Assembly (NCBI GenBank): GCA_036583965.1
Contig: JAZBQD010000025.1
Coordinates: forward strand, 15,772,910-15,836,909
Reading direction: 5' to 3'
Source of the DNA: Prunella strophiata
Taxonomy: Eukaryota; Chordata; Aves; Passeriformes; Prunellidae
DNA length: 64,000 bases
The translations under genes were made by a program, and so were the position numbers. This document shows, in pieces, positions 25,201-37,200 of this stretch; position 1 is the stretch's first letter, and every line of letters begins with the position of its first letter. The notes beneath the pieces are model-generated. The model made no database searches and was not told the origin of the DNA. It saw nothing but the letters and a program-made list of their open reading frames with translations.

Positions 25201-28200
25201 CTTTCTCTTCCAAGACCAGGAAGCTCTTAGCCTGAGTGAGGGAAAAGAAGGAAAATGAGGCCCTGAGCCTTGCAGTGGAAGGGAAGGAATGCAAGAGCCT
25301 GGGAGCTGTTGGGGCATGTGGGAGCAAGGAGATGCTTTGGGGAGGCTGAGCTGTGGGCACAGCGTTGGCAGCGCTTTCTGTGGGGGAGCCAACCTTGGAA
25401 AGCATCACCACCCATCTGCGTGCCAAGGCCAAGATCTGAGGTGACACGAGCCCCCAGCTTCAGCACGCAGGCACCCAGGTGACACACAGCCCCCAGCTCA
25501 GCACAGCAGACCCCCAGGTGACACACAGCCCACAGCTCAGCACAGCAGCAGAGCCCCCAGGTGACACAGAGCCCCCAGCTCAGCACAGCAGAGCCCCCAG
25601 GTGACACAGAGCCCCCAGCTCAGCACAGCAGAGCCCCCAGGTGACACACAGCCCCCAGCTCAGCACAGCAGAGCCCCCAGGTGACACACAGCCCCCAGCT
25701 CAGCACAGCAGAGCCCCCAGGTGACACAGAGCCCCCAGCTCAGCACAGCAGAGCCCCCAGGTGACACAGAGCCCCCAGCTCAGCACAGCAGAGCCCCCAG
25801 GTGACACAGCAGAGCCCCCAGGTGACACACAGCCCCCAGCTCAGCACAGCAGAGCCCCCAGGTGACACAGAGCCCCCAGCTCAGCACAGCAGAGCCCCCA
25901 GGTGACACAGAGCCCCCAGCTCAGCACAGGTCCGAGCGGGCCGGCGCGGTGCTGAAACCAAAGGCGAGGCGCTTTGTCTCAACTGGGAGTGCTTTAAGCC
26001 CTCGCTCGGGAACAATGGCCAAGCTATGGGGTCATTTGTTCTGGTATTTCAGCAGCTCCTCATGATTTATGGGATGTTTTGTTCTGCTGCTTGTCTTAGC
26101 TTCCCCCTTTCCACCCTCCCCGTCTCCATCCCTTCTCCATTTCAGCTCCTCCTCCCCCTGCTCCCAATTCCCCTAATAGCTGTGGAGCCTCTGTGCCTTA
26201 TGAAGTCATGGTATCTGTGACTTATTGAATTAGCCGGATGGGAGCTGCACTTCCCCACCGCGCCGGGCTCTGCCGGGGTGTCCGGGCTCCCTGGCCCGGG
26301 GCTCTGTGCAGCCAGAGCTTCCCCCGTGTGGTAGGTGGATGTTGCCATCAGCAGGACGCTGCAAAGTTGGTTTAGAGGCAATAAATGTGGCCAAGAGAAG
26401 CTGCAGCCCCAGCGAACAAGGAGGGCTCTGTCTGCAGACACTCAGGTTCCAGGGGCTCTGCTGGCTGTCCTGGTGTGCCATCCTCACCTCACCTCTCTGG
26501 GAATGAGGTGGATGCAGGCTGGGGAGCCCCAGAGTTCCTGGTGTTGAACTGCACATGGGACAATGTGGTTCAAGAGCTTGGTTGTGTCCCTAGCAGCCTG
26601 AGAATGGCCGTGGCCAGTGCCTCTGGATGTACTGGGGCAGCAGGGGCTCACATCCCCCTCACCAGAGCGGGAGGGACAGTGATTTAACAGTGACTGTGAG
26701 GGACGTGCTGATGGGGGTGGGGAGGACTGAGCTCTCCAAACATCCCTGCAAGTCAGATTAACCTCAGGAAAGCATTGCAAAGGAATAATGTACTTGAGAA
26801 TTATCACTTTTTATCCTCATTTTCTGAGCTGCCTGCAGGCAGGCAGAGGCTGGAGGGCAACTGCTGGTCCTGGTGGGACTGGCATGGTGCTGCAGCCAGT
26901 CCTTAGCCCGGAGGCAGCTTTGGCAGAGGAGCCACAGTCCCTGCAGCTCTGCTCCTGCTGCCTCATGCTGCCAGCAGGGAGCCGGGAGCATCCTGACCTA
27001 CGGGTGCCGATGGACAACGAGAGATCTTGTGCCTCCCCTCCTGGTGCCACAAGCCTCTGGGAGCCATTTTCCTCCTCTTCTCAGGAGAGGCAGCTCAGCT
27101 TGTGATTATGATGAGGCTGGAGAGGTTGGGAGCAGAGCGAGGCCTGGAGCCTCTCTGGGCTGCTGCAGGCTCCAGCAGGTCCAGCACTCTCCTCTCAATT
27201 TGTTTCTCATGTCACTGCAGTGGGAGAAATTGAGTCCTCTGGGGAAGCAGCAGAAGGAAAATGTTCAGAGAAGACTGATGTCCAGGTTCTCCCTGTCTGG
27301 GATCACAGCTCTCAGCCAGATCCCTTCCTCTCTGAGAGCACAGGCAACAAATAACATTTAAAAGACAAATATAAAATATTGTGTTGATTTGGTGCTCTGG
27401 CCGCTTCCCTCTGCTGGTAGCTGATACCTCCAATAAGATTATTTCTCAGTCCATTACCCTCCATACCCTCAGTCCATTAGCACACTTTAATTTCTCTCAA
27501 ATAGCCCAATTGCCTGATTCATTTTCTTTCATTGTCATCATCCCTCTGCCATTTCCTGTGGCCAGGATCTGCAAAGCAGGATGGATGCCTTGGTCCCTGT
27601 TGAAGAGTGTGGAGGATGCTCTTCATCCTGCAGGATCTCCACTGGTTCTTCTCCATGAATGTGCCTCTGCCTGGAAGGTGCCAGTGGATTTCCACAGCAG
27701 GCAACCCAAGCCCCATGGATATACTGGAGGAATTGCAGAGATGTCACAATCCTTGGCATGAAGGGGAAACCTCGTGGGTATCTAAATCTCAGTGCAAGTC
27801 AAGCCGTTCCACCCGGTATTCCCATGGAATTCCAGAATGGTTTGGGTTGGAAGAGACCTTAAAGCTCATCCCATTCCACCCCCTGCCAGGGGCAGGGATA
27901 CCTCTCACTGTCCCGGGTTGCTCCAAGCCCTGTCCAGCCTGGCCTTGGACACTGCCAGGGATCCAGGGGCAGCCACAGCTGCTCTGGGCACCCTGTGCCA
28001 GGGCCTGCCCACCCTCCCAGGGAACAATTCCTTCCCAATATCCAGCGAAACCTTTTTGTCTGAAGCCATTCCCCCTTATTCATCACTACATGGTGCCAGT
28101 GCTATGGATTTGGAAGGTCTTTGCTCTCCTAGTCCCCTTATCCAGTGCACAAAAGTATCTCAGTGTGCTTCTTTTAATGGGAATATCCATAGTAGTCCTG

Positions 28201-31200
28201 GTTTCCTGCTACTGGTCAGGTCTTCAGATCTCTAGCCATGAGTCCTCCTTCTCCATGAGCCAGTTTGGGCTTGGGGAAGGGCAGTGTGGAGGAGTTGCAT
28301 GTCTAGAGCAGCTCCAGCAAGGGCAGCAGCTCACTCCAGTTCTGGAATGCCAGGCTCCCTCTATCCCTGGGAGCAGAAAGGATCACTGATCCTGCTGCTG
28401 ATGCTTCTGGAGACATTGGGTCAGGAAACACAGAAGCATGGACATATCCAGATAGCCCTGACAGCTGGCACTTCCAAGGTATTCCAGTACTTTTAATCCT
28501 TCCTTGTCCCTTGAGCAGTGGCAGTCACTGTTGGGCAGGTTTCCTCTGCTCTTAGATAGTTTCCTCTGGTATAGACAATTCTGTCTGCCAGAGCTTCAGA
28601 CACCTCCTGTTTATCTTCCTGGAGAGTATCTCACAGTGCCAGGTTGATATTGGATCTACTGGCTTGGATGCTGGCAGGATGGGCAACGCTCTGTGGAGAG
28701 GCCAAATGGGAGGGAGGAGTCAGCCCAGGACATTGGGACAAGGAGGACCATGTCCTTGGATGTGCTGGGACCTCTTTCCACCTTTGATGGAGTCTTACTG
28801 CACACTAACTTCTCCATCCCTCGTACTCACCCTTCCTGTGTGGGCTGGATGCTTTTCAGGGAAGTTGTGAGCCCAAGTGGCCTTCACATCTGCTGAGCCT
28901 TATACCTGGTGGAGGTCTGAGAGGGAAGTTTTGTTCCCTTCCATTCCTAACTTCCACATTTCCTCCTCAAAATTAAACTATTAATTCTCCTCAAAATTAA
29001 ACTATTCATCCATCTACCCCAGCAGTTTCCTCCCCAGGGACATTTCTCTCCCTGTCTCACTTTGCCTTTGTTGCCTTTATTTTTCTGGTAACAGGGAAGG
29101 TCAGACAGGGATGAAGATCTCCTGCCACAAGGAACTGTTGGGCAATGTGGAGGCAATTTTTCCATGTAGGCAGTGCCAGATAGTACAGATCTGATAGATT
29201 TAAGGCCAGGAAAAGGCAAGGTTCATGCCTGGCTGTGTCCAAGGTGGAACTGGACACTTGGCAGCAGCTGCCAGTGTCACCCTAAGAACTTGCATGTGGT
29301 CTTCACCCTGCCCACAGTGCAGAGGTTCACCCAAGCCTCCCTCAGGTCTGTTCAGAGTCTGGTTTCCATTCAAGAAGTGCCACAACAGGGCCTGCCAGGG
29401 CTCATCAGGCAGTAACTGGGAGACAAATCTCCTGCCTGTGGTCAGAGCAGGGTTCTTACTAATGGTTTCATAAAGTCACAGAATCATGGAGTGGGCTTTG
29501 TTTTGCCTACCCCTGCCCTGTAGAGGTCTGAGCTCTCCTTAGCCTTCAGTCATAGAATCATGGAATGGTTTGAGTTGGAAGGGACCTTCAAGATCAGCTC
29601 ATTCCACCCCCTGCCATGGGCAGGGACACCTTCCACTGTCCCAGGCTGCTCCAAGCCCCAGTGTCTAACCTGGCCTTGGAGACTTCCAGGGATCCAGGGG
29701 CAGCCACAGCTGCTCTGGGCACCCTGTGCCAGGCCCTCAACTCCCTTGCAGAGAAGAAATTATTTTCAATACCAATGTAAATTTGCCCTCCTTCAGCCTA
29801 AAGCCATTCCCCCTTGTCCTATCACTGCCTGCCCTTCCAAAAATTGCCTCTGCAGCCTTCCTGCAGGCTCCCTTTACACACTGGAAAGGACTCTGAGGTC
29901 TCCCAGGAGTCTTCTCCAGGCTGTCTCCAGGGCAGAGGGACTTCACCCCTTGTAGCATCTTCATGTCCTCCTCTGGAATCTCTTCAACAAGTCTACATTT
30001 TTCTTGTGTTGCGTTCTTGATTTGCAGTAAAAAGCTGTTTTTTGTGAGCTTTGAGAAATGAATAGATGACATTACATAGGGTTTGTTAAGCATGGCCACA
30101 GAACAGCTGCTGAGATGAGCAGAGCTGTGAGGAACATCTCCTCTTGGTGTTATCAGGATGGGCTCTGGCCCGCTGCCCCAAAGGGAGCCACCATCACCTT
30201 GGGTGAGACTCTGGCTTGTTGAGCTGTGGTTTCCATACAAACCCTGCAGGTTTCTGAGTGTGGGGTTGTTGAGGCCCCTGAGAGGGCAGGGACTGCAGGC
30301 TGACCTGACACCATGGTTATTCACGTCTTCCCCTGGTCTTGCTTCTCCTCTCCACCCCCAGACTCCATGTTTTGGGTCAGAACCCAAACTGACTTACCAG
30401 AGCTTCTGAGCTTCACCCACTGCAGAGAGGACTGTGGTACCTGTGGTACCTGTGGCTTCTCCTGGCTCACTGAGCAGCTGAGGACAAGAGCTGGCCCTCC
30501 TTGTCCCTCAGTTTCTCACTCTTTAAAAGATGTATGGCAATGTTGACCTCCTTTTTCAGGCACTTTGACATTCCATAGAGAGGGGCTGGAACAAGATGAT
30601 CTTTCAAGTCCTTTCCAACCCAAACCATTCCAGGATCCTCTGATTCTATGAGAGCTGCTGGTGAAGGAGCTGCTGCTGCTCTAGGACTCCTGGCATCTGG
30701 GGTCTCATGCTGGCCATGCCCCAGAACCATGGCTGACTTGTGGGCTTGCTCTGCTATAGGCTGGCAGGTCAGGTTTTCCCAGTAGGCTTTGTACATCAGC
30801 TTGTACTGGCACTGTAGCTAAGAGCACCAAGGTCAAGGTTTCTGTACTGGAAGTGGTGTCCAGGGAAGCTGAAACTTCTGCCCAGGGAGCACATTCTAAA
30901 AAAAAGTGTCTTTTTTTCATCCCCAGTGTTCTCATTCCTGAGCATCTTCACTGGGGAGGAGGAGGCAGTGGCAGGAGCAGAGGTAAACTGGGGAGATCCA
31001 GGCAGGTATAATCTTAACCCGAATTCTTTTGGGTTTAAATGTCACTGTGCACCAGGCCCTGGAGTCATAGGATGCTCACTCCTCCTGTGTGCTGGAGCCA
31101 TCAGCCTCTGCAAGCCTGGCCTGTGTCAGAGGACACAAGTCCTGAAGGAGGAACCCATCAGAGGCTCTTGGGGGATCAGTCCTTGCTGTCCCATGCCAGG

Positions 31201-34200
31201 GATCAGCCCCAAGGGCAGAGGCACCTGGTGAGGCTGGGCTGGGTTGTGGTCCTGGGAGGGGCTGCTCTGTCTCCAGATCTCCTTGGAAAGTGGGACCAGG
31301 GCAAAGGCAAGGGTTTGCTGTGCAGGTTCTGATATGTGCCATGTCCCTGCCTGTGCCCCATCCTCCCTACCCAAGCTGGGCTCCAGAGCCAAGTCCTGCT
31401 GTGCCCACAGGTCTGTATGGGCAGGGGACCTGGACTGGGTTTCCTGTGCCCTGAAATCCTGCAAAGCATCAGGCCAAATCCTGGGAAGCAAGAAGTTTGC
31501 TTCTGGACACAGATAAGCTGCTGTGTTATTTAGTCAGTGCTCCTGCTTCCCCTGTCTGTGCCTGGTGCACTGCTGCTGTCCAGCTGGGGTCTGAGGAACC
31601 TCAGCAATGAGCACACTCCTGGAGCTCCGTGAGCCAGGAGGTGGAACTCCCAGGGGAATCCTGCCTGATTTCTTTGCAAGTGGAAGAAGGATTCTGCCAA
31701 GCCATCCCATCCTCCCAGCGCAGTCCTGGCCTTGCTCTGCCCCGGTCATGAGCTCTGGAAGGCTCGTGTCAGGCAGGAAAGTTTTGCTTATGGAGCACAG
31801 CTCAACTCGGGTGAACTTCACATGAACTCAAAGTTTCTTTGGCCGTTTTCTTTCCTGATGATGCAGGCAGGTCAGGATCAGGATCCTGCACTGCACAGGG
31901 ACCCAAGGCTGCCTTCCTCGTGCACCAGCACCATCACCTCATCCTTCTGAAGCACATCCTTCAATCTCTGCTCTCTGTGACCAGGAACAGGCTCACAGAA
32001 CAGCTGGAGCTGTGCCAGTGCAGGGTCAGGCTGGATCTCTCAAAAAGGCTCTTCCCCCAGAGGGTAGCTGGCACTGCCCAGGCTCCCCAGGGAATGGGCA
32101 CGGCCCCGAGGCTGCCAGAGCTCCAGGAGTGTTTGGACAATGATCTCAGGCAGAGGGTGGGATTATTGGGGTGTCTGTGCAGGGCCAGGGTTTGGACTTG
32201 TGACCTTTGTGGGTCCCTTCCAGCTGTGGCTACTCCAGGATTCTGTAATTCTTGGTGTCCTGGCAGGAGCAGCAGCAGACAGATGGAGCTGTTCCCATGT
32301 TACACTGGGACTGTGCTGCTCTAACTTTTGCTCTCCCTGGTCCCAGGGGATGGTGGGCATCCCATTGCAGCACCAGGGCTTTAGTGGCCTGCTCAGGGTC
32401 ACCCAGATGGTCTGTGAGAGAGTTAAATCCCCCTCCTTGTGACGCTCCTGCACTTTACTGGAGATCACTCTTGCTACCTCCTGTGTCTGCTTTCAGACCA
32501 CAGAAAAATTGGGGTAGTGGAGCCAGGGAGGCCCTCAGGGCTGAGGACTTGTTGGATCAGTGATTGCAGCTTGAGCTACCCATGTGAACACAGGGACAAG
32601 CTGTGGCATCCTAGGCCTGCGTGTGGCAGGGAACAGTGGGGTTTTCCAGGTCTGTGAGCATCCTGGTCCTGAGAAAGCTCTTGCAGCACATGTGAAAAGC
32701 AGGGTGAGGAGCATGGTGGGGAGAGCTGGGTGTCTGAGGAGCATGAGGATGTCCCCACCCCTCACCTCACTGCTCAGGGGATGAAGAGGGGGAGGAAGGA
32801 GGCAGCAGCACCCACCATGTGTGTGGCCACCAGCTCTGGAGATGTTTCCCAGCCTCTTGGTGATGGAGGGGCCCAAGCTGGCTGTGTGTGGCTCAAAGGT
32901 CCTGCTTGGTGTAACTGTGTGAGCAGGGATGTCCCAAGGGCTTTGGGAGATCTTGGAGGTGCTGTCTCCTCTTGCCCCTCTGCCACCTCCCATCTCCAGG
33001 GTCACCTGCAGCTGTTGGCAGTGCCACCCTTGCTCTTTTGAGCTGCAGGGAAGTCATCCCTGTGAGCTGTATGGAGGGACAAGAAGGGCACCACAGCTTG
33101 CCCTTGGAAGGGCTGTACAGGACTTCCCAGTGGAAGTTTGTTTGCTCTTACCTTTGCCAGGCTTTAACTGTTTGGGCTGGATTATTCCATGTTTTTCTGC
33201 CTCAGGCTGAACTTTCTCCTTTTTTTCCCTCTATTTTTCCCAATTTTCAGCAGAAGGTTGGGGAAAAATGGTAGCTTTGCCAATTTGTCTTTTTTTTTTT
33301 TTTTTTTTTCCCCTGCTGTCTCTTTGTTTGAAGGCTTCTGGTGTCTCCAGTCTTTGAAAAAGAGACTTGAAATTTGGCAGGGATGATGCATTCCTTCTGG
33401 AAGTCAACATGGATTTGGTCAAATGGTTAGCCACTGGAAAGCGTGGCTGGGCATGCCTGAGGAGCTCTTCAGGGGCCAGCTGCTGGTGTCCCCATTTGCA
33501 AAGGAACTCTGGCCACTCTGTGTCCTCCTGTCCCTTTCTCTAGGGACACCTCCTTGCCCAGACAAGTCCAGGTCAGGAGTGGTGGCTGAAGGAGCCGTTT
33601 CCAATTAACAAGTCTCAAAAGCAGTTTACCCAAGACAATGTTGTCTTTGTCCCCTTTTCCCGTGCATGGCACTGGCTGTGGGTATCACCTGCCTCTCACC
33701 CTCAGCAGAAAGAAGGAGCAGAGGTCAGGCCAGCTTGGGCTGTGCCAGGTGAGGGGAGGAGGAGCTGAGGAAACGCTCCTGTCATGCCAGACCTAGGAAA
33801 GGGTGTTTGCAGACCTGCCTGCCCCATGGGTGAGCTCAGCAGCCTCACATCCGTGCATGGAGGGACAGAATCCCAGAACCATTACGGCTGGGAAAGACCT
33901 TCAAGGCCATCAAGTCCAGGCTGAGCAGGTCCTGGTAGCTGAAAGTTTCACCTGGTGATTCCTACAGTTTTCAAAGTTGCTCTTTTATATTTGAGTGGAA
34001 ACTTTGTCCTGAGGGCTTTGGAAATTCCTCCACAGACTCCGTTATCTTCAGCTGGGGTTTCTCTACTTGATGGTACCTCAGAGCTTTCTGCAGAGGGAGG
34101 AATGACACATGAGCTGGGAAAGCTCTGATCTGATGAAGGAGCAGGCAAGGCCCGAGCTGGAAGGAGGCGCTGCTGGTGGTTACTGTCCCCAGTTCATGCA

Positions 34201-37200
34201 GTTACAAGAGTGCTCGGGCACTTGCAGGATGTTTTCTAGCAAAATGGTGGAAAAAAATGGCTTCTCCTCTTGGACTGCAGTCTTTGGACCCTGACTCCAT
34301 GGAGATGTTGTAGTTGGGTGGCAGTGATCCAGCCCCTCTGGTCTTGCTCATGGGTGGGGTGGTGCTGGTGTGAGACCAGCCCCAGGGCAAGGTGGTGGGG
34401 CAGTCAGAGAAGGTCCCGGTGGGTGCTGGGCAGGGAGCTGATCTGGAGCAAGCTGGGAGCAAATCCCAGCAGAAAGCTGTGCCAGGCAAGGGGTTTGCCA
34501 GGCTGGGACGTGCTGGTGCAGGGAGAGCCCAGTGGGGGTGGCTGTTGCTGGTAGCCATGCCAGGGACAGTCTGTGGGCAGTGGCCGGTGTGCCCGGCACT
34601 GCTGGCTGTTTCCTGCTCTGTGCCTTCCAGCAGGAGCTTTTCTGACTCCAGTAACATTTACCAGCTGGGAGCAGCTCTGGAGCTGGGTGTGTGCGTTTGT
34701 CTGCTCCTCCATTGTGACTTGGGCGATGTCTCCTCCTCCCTGCTGAGATCAGTGGCTGTGGGCTCCCTTTTGTAACCCCTTTGGGTGCAGCTCTGGAAGT
34801 CTTCAGCCTTGGTTTCAGTCCGAATGCTGGTCCCATCTGGCTGGATGGCTTGGGTGGGACAATGGACTGGAGGTGGGTTTCCACCAGAAGGAACATCTCA
34901 GTGATGGACTGGAGGACTGGGAAGTACAGGTGGGATGTAGGTGGCTGAGGATGAAGCCCAGCCATAGGCATGGGGAAGTGAGCTCAGGGGACCTCCAGAA
35001 GATCTTCTTGGGCCATTTTTCTACCATTTGATGGTTCAGGAGAGGATGTGGTTTTCCCGGTGGCACGTCCTTCCCGGTGGCACCAGGTGGCGCAGGAGGT
35101 TAAAGGATTTGGTTCCCTGCAGGTCTGGGTGCAAATGGATTGCTTCCCACTGCTGTGATGAGTCTGCAGGTCTCAGCCCCCAGCACGTGGAGCTGTGCCC
35201 CCGTGCCAGGCCAGCCTCAGCCCCAGGGCGAGGCAGTGGGGATGGAGCCCTGTTCCAGCAGAACCAGGAGCTGACCCAACCTTTGAACCATAGTGGGGGG
35301 CCTGTGTGTGGACCCCACCATGCCAGGAAAGGCACAGTGATGTGGAGGAGCCACACTTTGGGGGAGAGCCCTGTGGTGTCAGGGGAGTGAGGAGACACTG
35401 GAACATTACCCTGGGGTGAGGCCATGACAAAACACATAACATCCTCTGGTACAAGCTCAAGCTATCTTGGGCACAGACAGTGAGTGCTTTTTCCTGGCTC
35501 CTGGAAGGTCCTGGGCTCTTTGGTGGGGTGCAGGTACGTGGCAGCAGCCCTCAGAGCAGCTGGGATACTGCCATCCCAGCCTCCTTTCCATCTCCCATTG
35601 GAACAGCCTCTGGTCCCATGGGCTCTGCCAGCCCCCTCCCCAAAAGTGTGTGTCAGGACCCAAGGAAGAGGACAGGACCAGGCTTGGGTGAGTGTGACCT
35701 TACATCCCTTCTCACTCTTCCCAGCATGCCAGCTGTGCCCTGGGCATCTCCATGCTGAGCATCTACCTCCTTCTCTTGTTGGATCCAAAGTGGGTCCCTT
35801 GAGAACCCACAGGGATACTTTTTCTCCCTTCTTTTGCCTTCAGTGGTCTTTGATTTCAGTCATCGTATGACTCAGCTCCTGCATTTGATCCCCTGGAGCA
35901 GGGTTTGCATACCTGCAGCTGTGGCAGGAGTGTTGCTCGTTCCTGGCAGGCCAGGCTGGGATAGGGTTTCCTCCTGACAGAGGGGCAGCGAGTCCCCACA
36001 GCTCATCTGCTTCCCCACGTGGAAGTCTGATTTAACCAGGGTGGTGTTGGTGGCTTGGAGGTGTCTCCTAGAGCTCTGCTGACCTGCTCCAGCATCTGGG
36101 CTTGTGAGATCCTGGCAGGATGGGAGTGGGGCAGAGCAAGTGCTCTGTGGTCCCTGTGTCTGCCCATCCCTGCCTGCAAAGGTCTGGTTGCTGGTGCTGG
36201 AAGTATCAGACCCACTTGGGTGTGGGGCTGAACACTGGTTCTGGCAGTGGGTGTGGGACACGGTCAGTGGAAGGTGACACCACGCAGTTCCCATGAAGGG
36301 CAGTCTGGGCACTGACCTCTAGGTCCTGCCCCTTCTTGCTGCCTGTTCCCTGTGAGCAGCTCTGGTCTGGAGCAGCTCCTGACTCAGCAAGGACCAGGCA
36401 GCAGTGGTGCTGAGCTCCCTCTGGGGTGCTGGGCTCCCTTTCTTAGGGGGCCAGGTGAGCACAAGTCACAAACCCCTGCAGAGGTTTGCAGGGAACAGGG
36501 GTTTACAGAGTGCAGAGATTTACTGGGCACAGATATTTGTAGAATGTGGGCTGTCAGGGCTCAGCATTTTTCAGGGGACAGGGGTTTGCAGGGGACAGGG
36601 GTTTGCAGGGGCTTGCAGGGGCAGGAGTTCACAGGGAATAGAAGCTCGCAGGGGACAGGGATTTGCAGGGTGGCTGCAAGCTCCCACCGAGCCAGGCCCC
36701 AGGGCTTTGTGCTTGGCTCCTGGCACCAGAGTTCTGGCTCTGTCTGCCTCCTCCCTGACAGTGCCAGGGTTTTTGGGTGGTCACAGGGCTGTGATCACAA
36801 CCAGCACTGCCTGTTGTGTTGTGGGTACCTGGCACCGGGCTGACCACACTGGGCTTCCCCAGGAACTTTGATCATGACTTGGGGCAGCTTGTCCTGCTCT
36901 GTCCTGTCTCCATCAGGTTCCAGTTAAAACCAAATGCATTCTCCAGCCTAAGCTGCACAGCCGTTTGAGCCCTTCCAAAAATGAAACAAATACCCACGGA
37001 CTGCAATTCGAATTGCAGCTCAATTAGGGCTTGTTCCCAATGCGATCATAAAACCTCCAGTATGAAAACAAACAACCCAACCAAACCACATCCAAGCCTG
37101 ACAGCATCCTCTGGAATGCCTTTAAAATAACAAGGAGGGCAGAGGAAGATGAAAGCAGTGTGGCCAGCGGGAAGAAGGCTCTTTGGCCCCGAGGGGCAGC

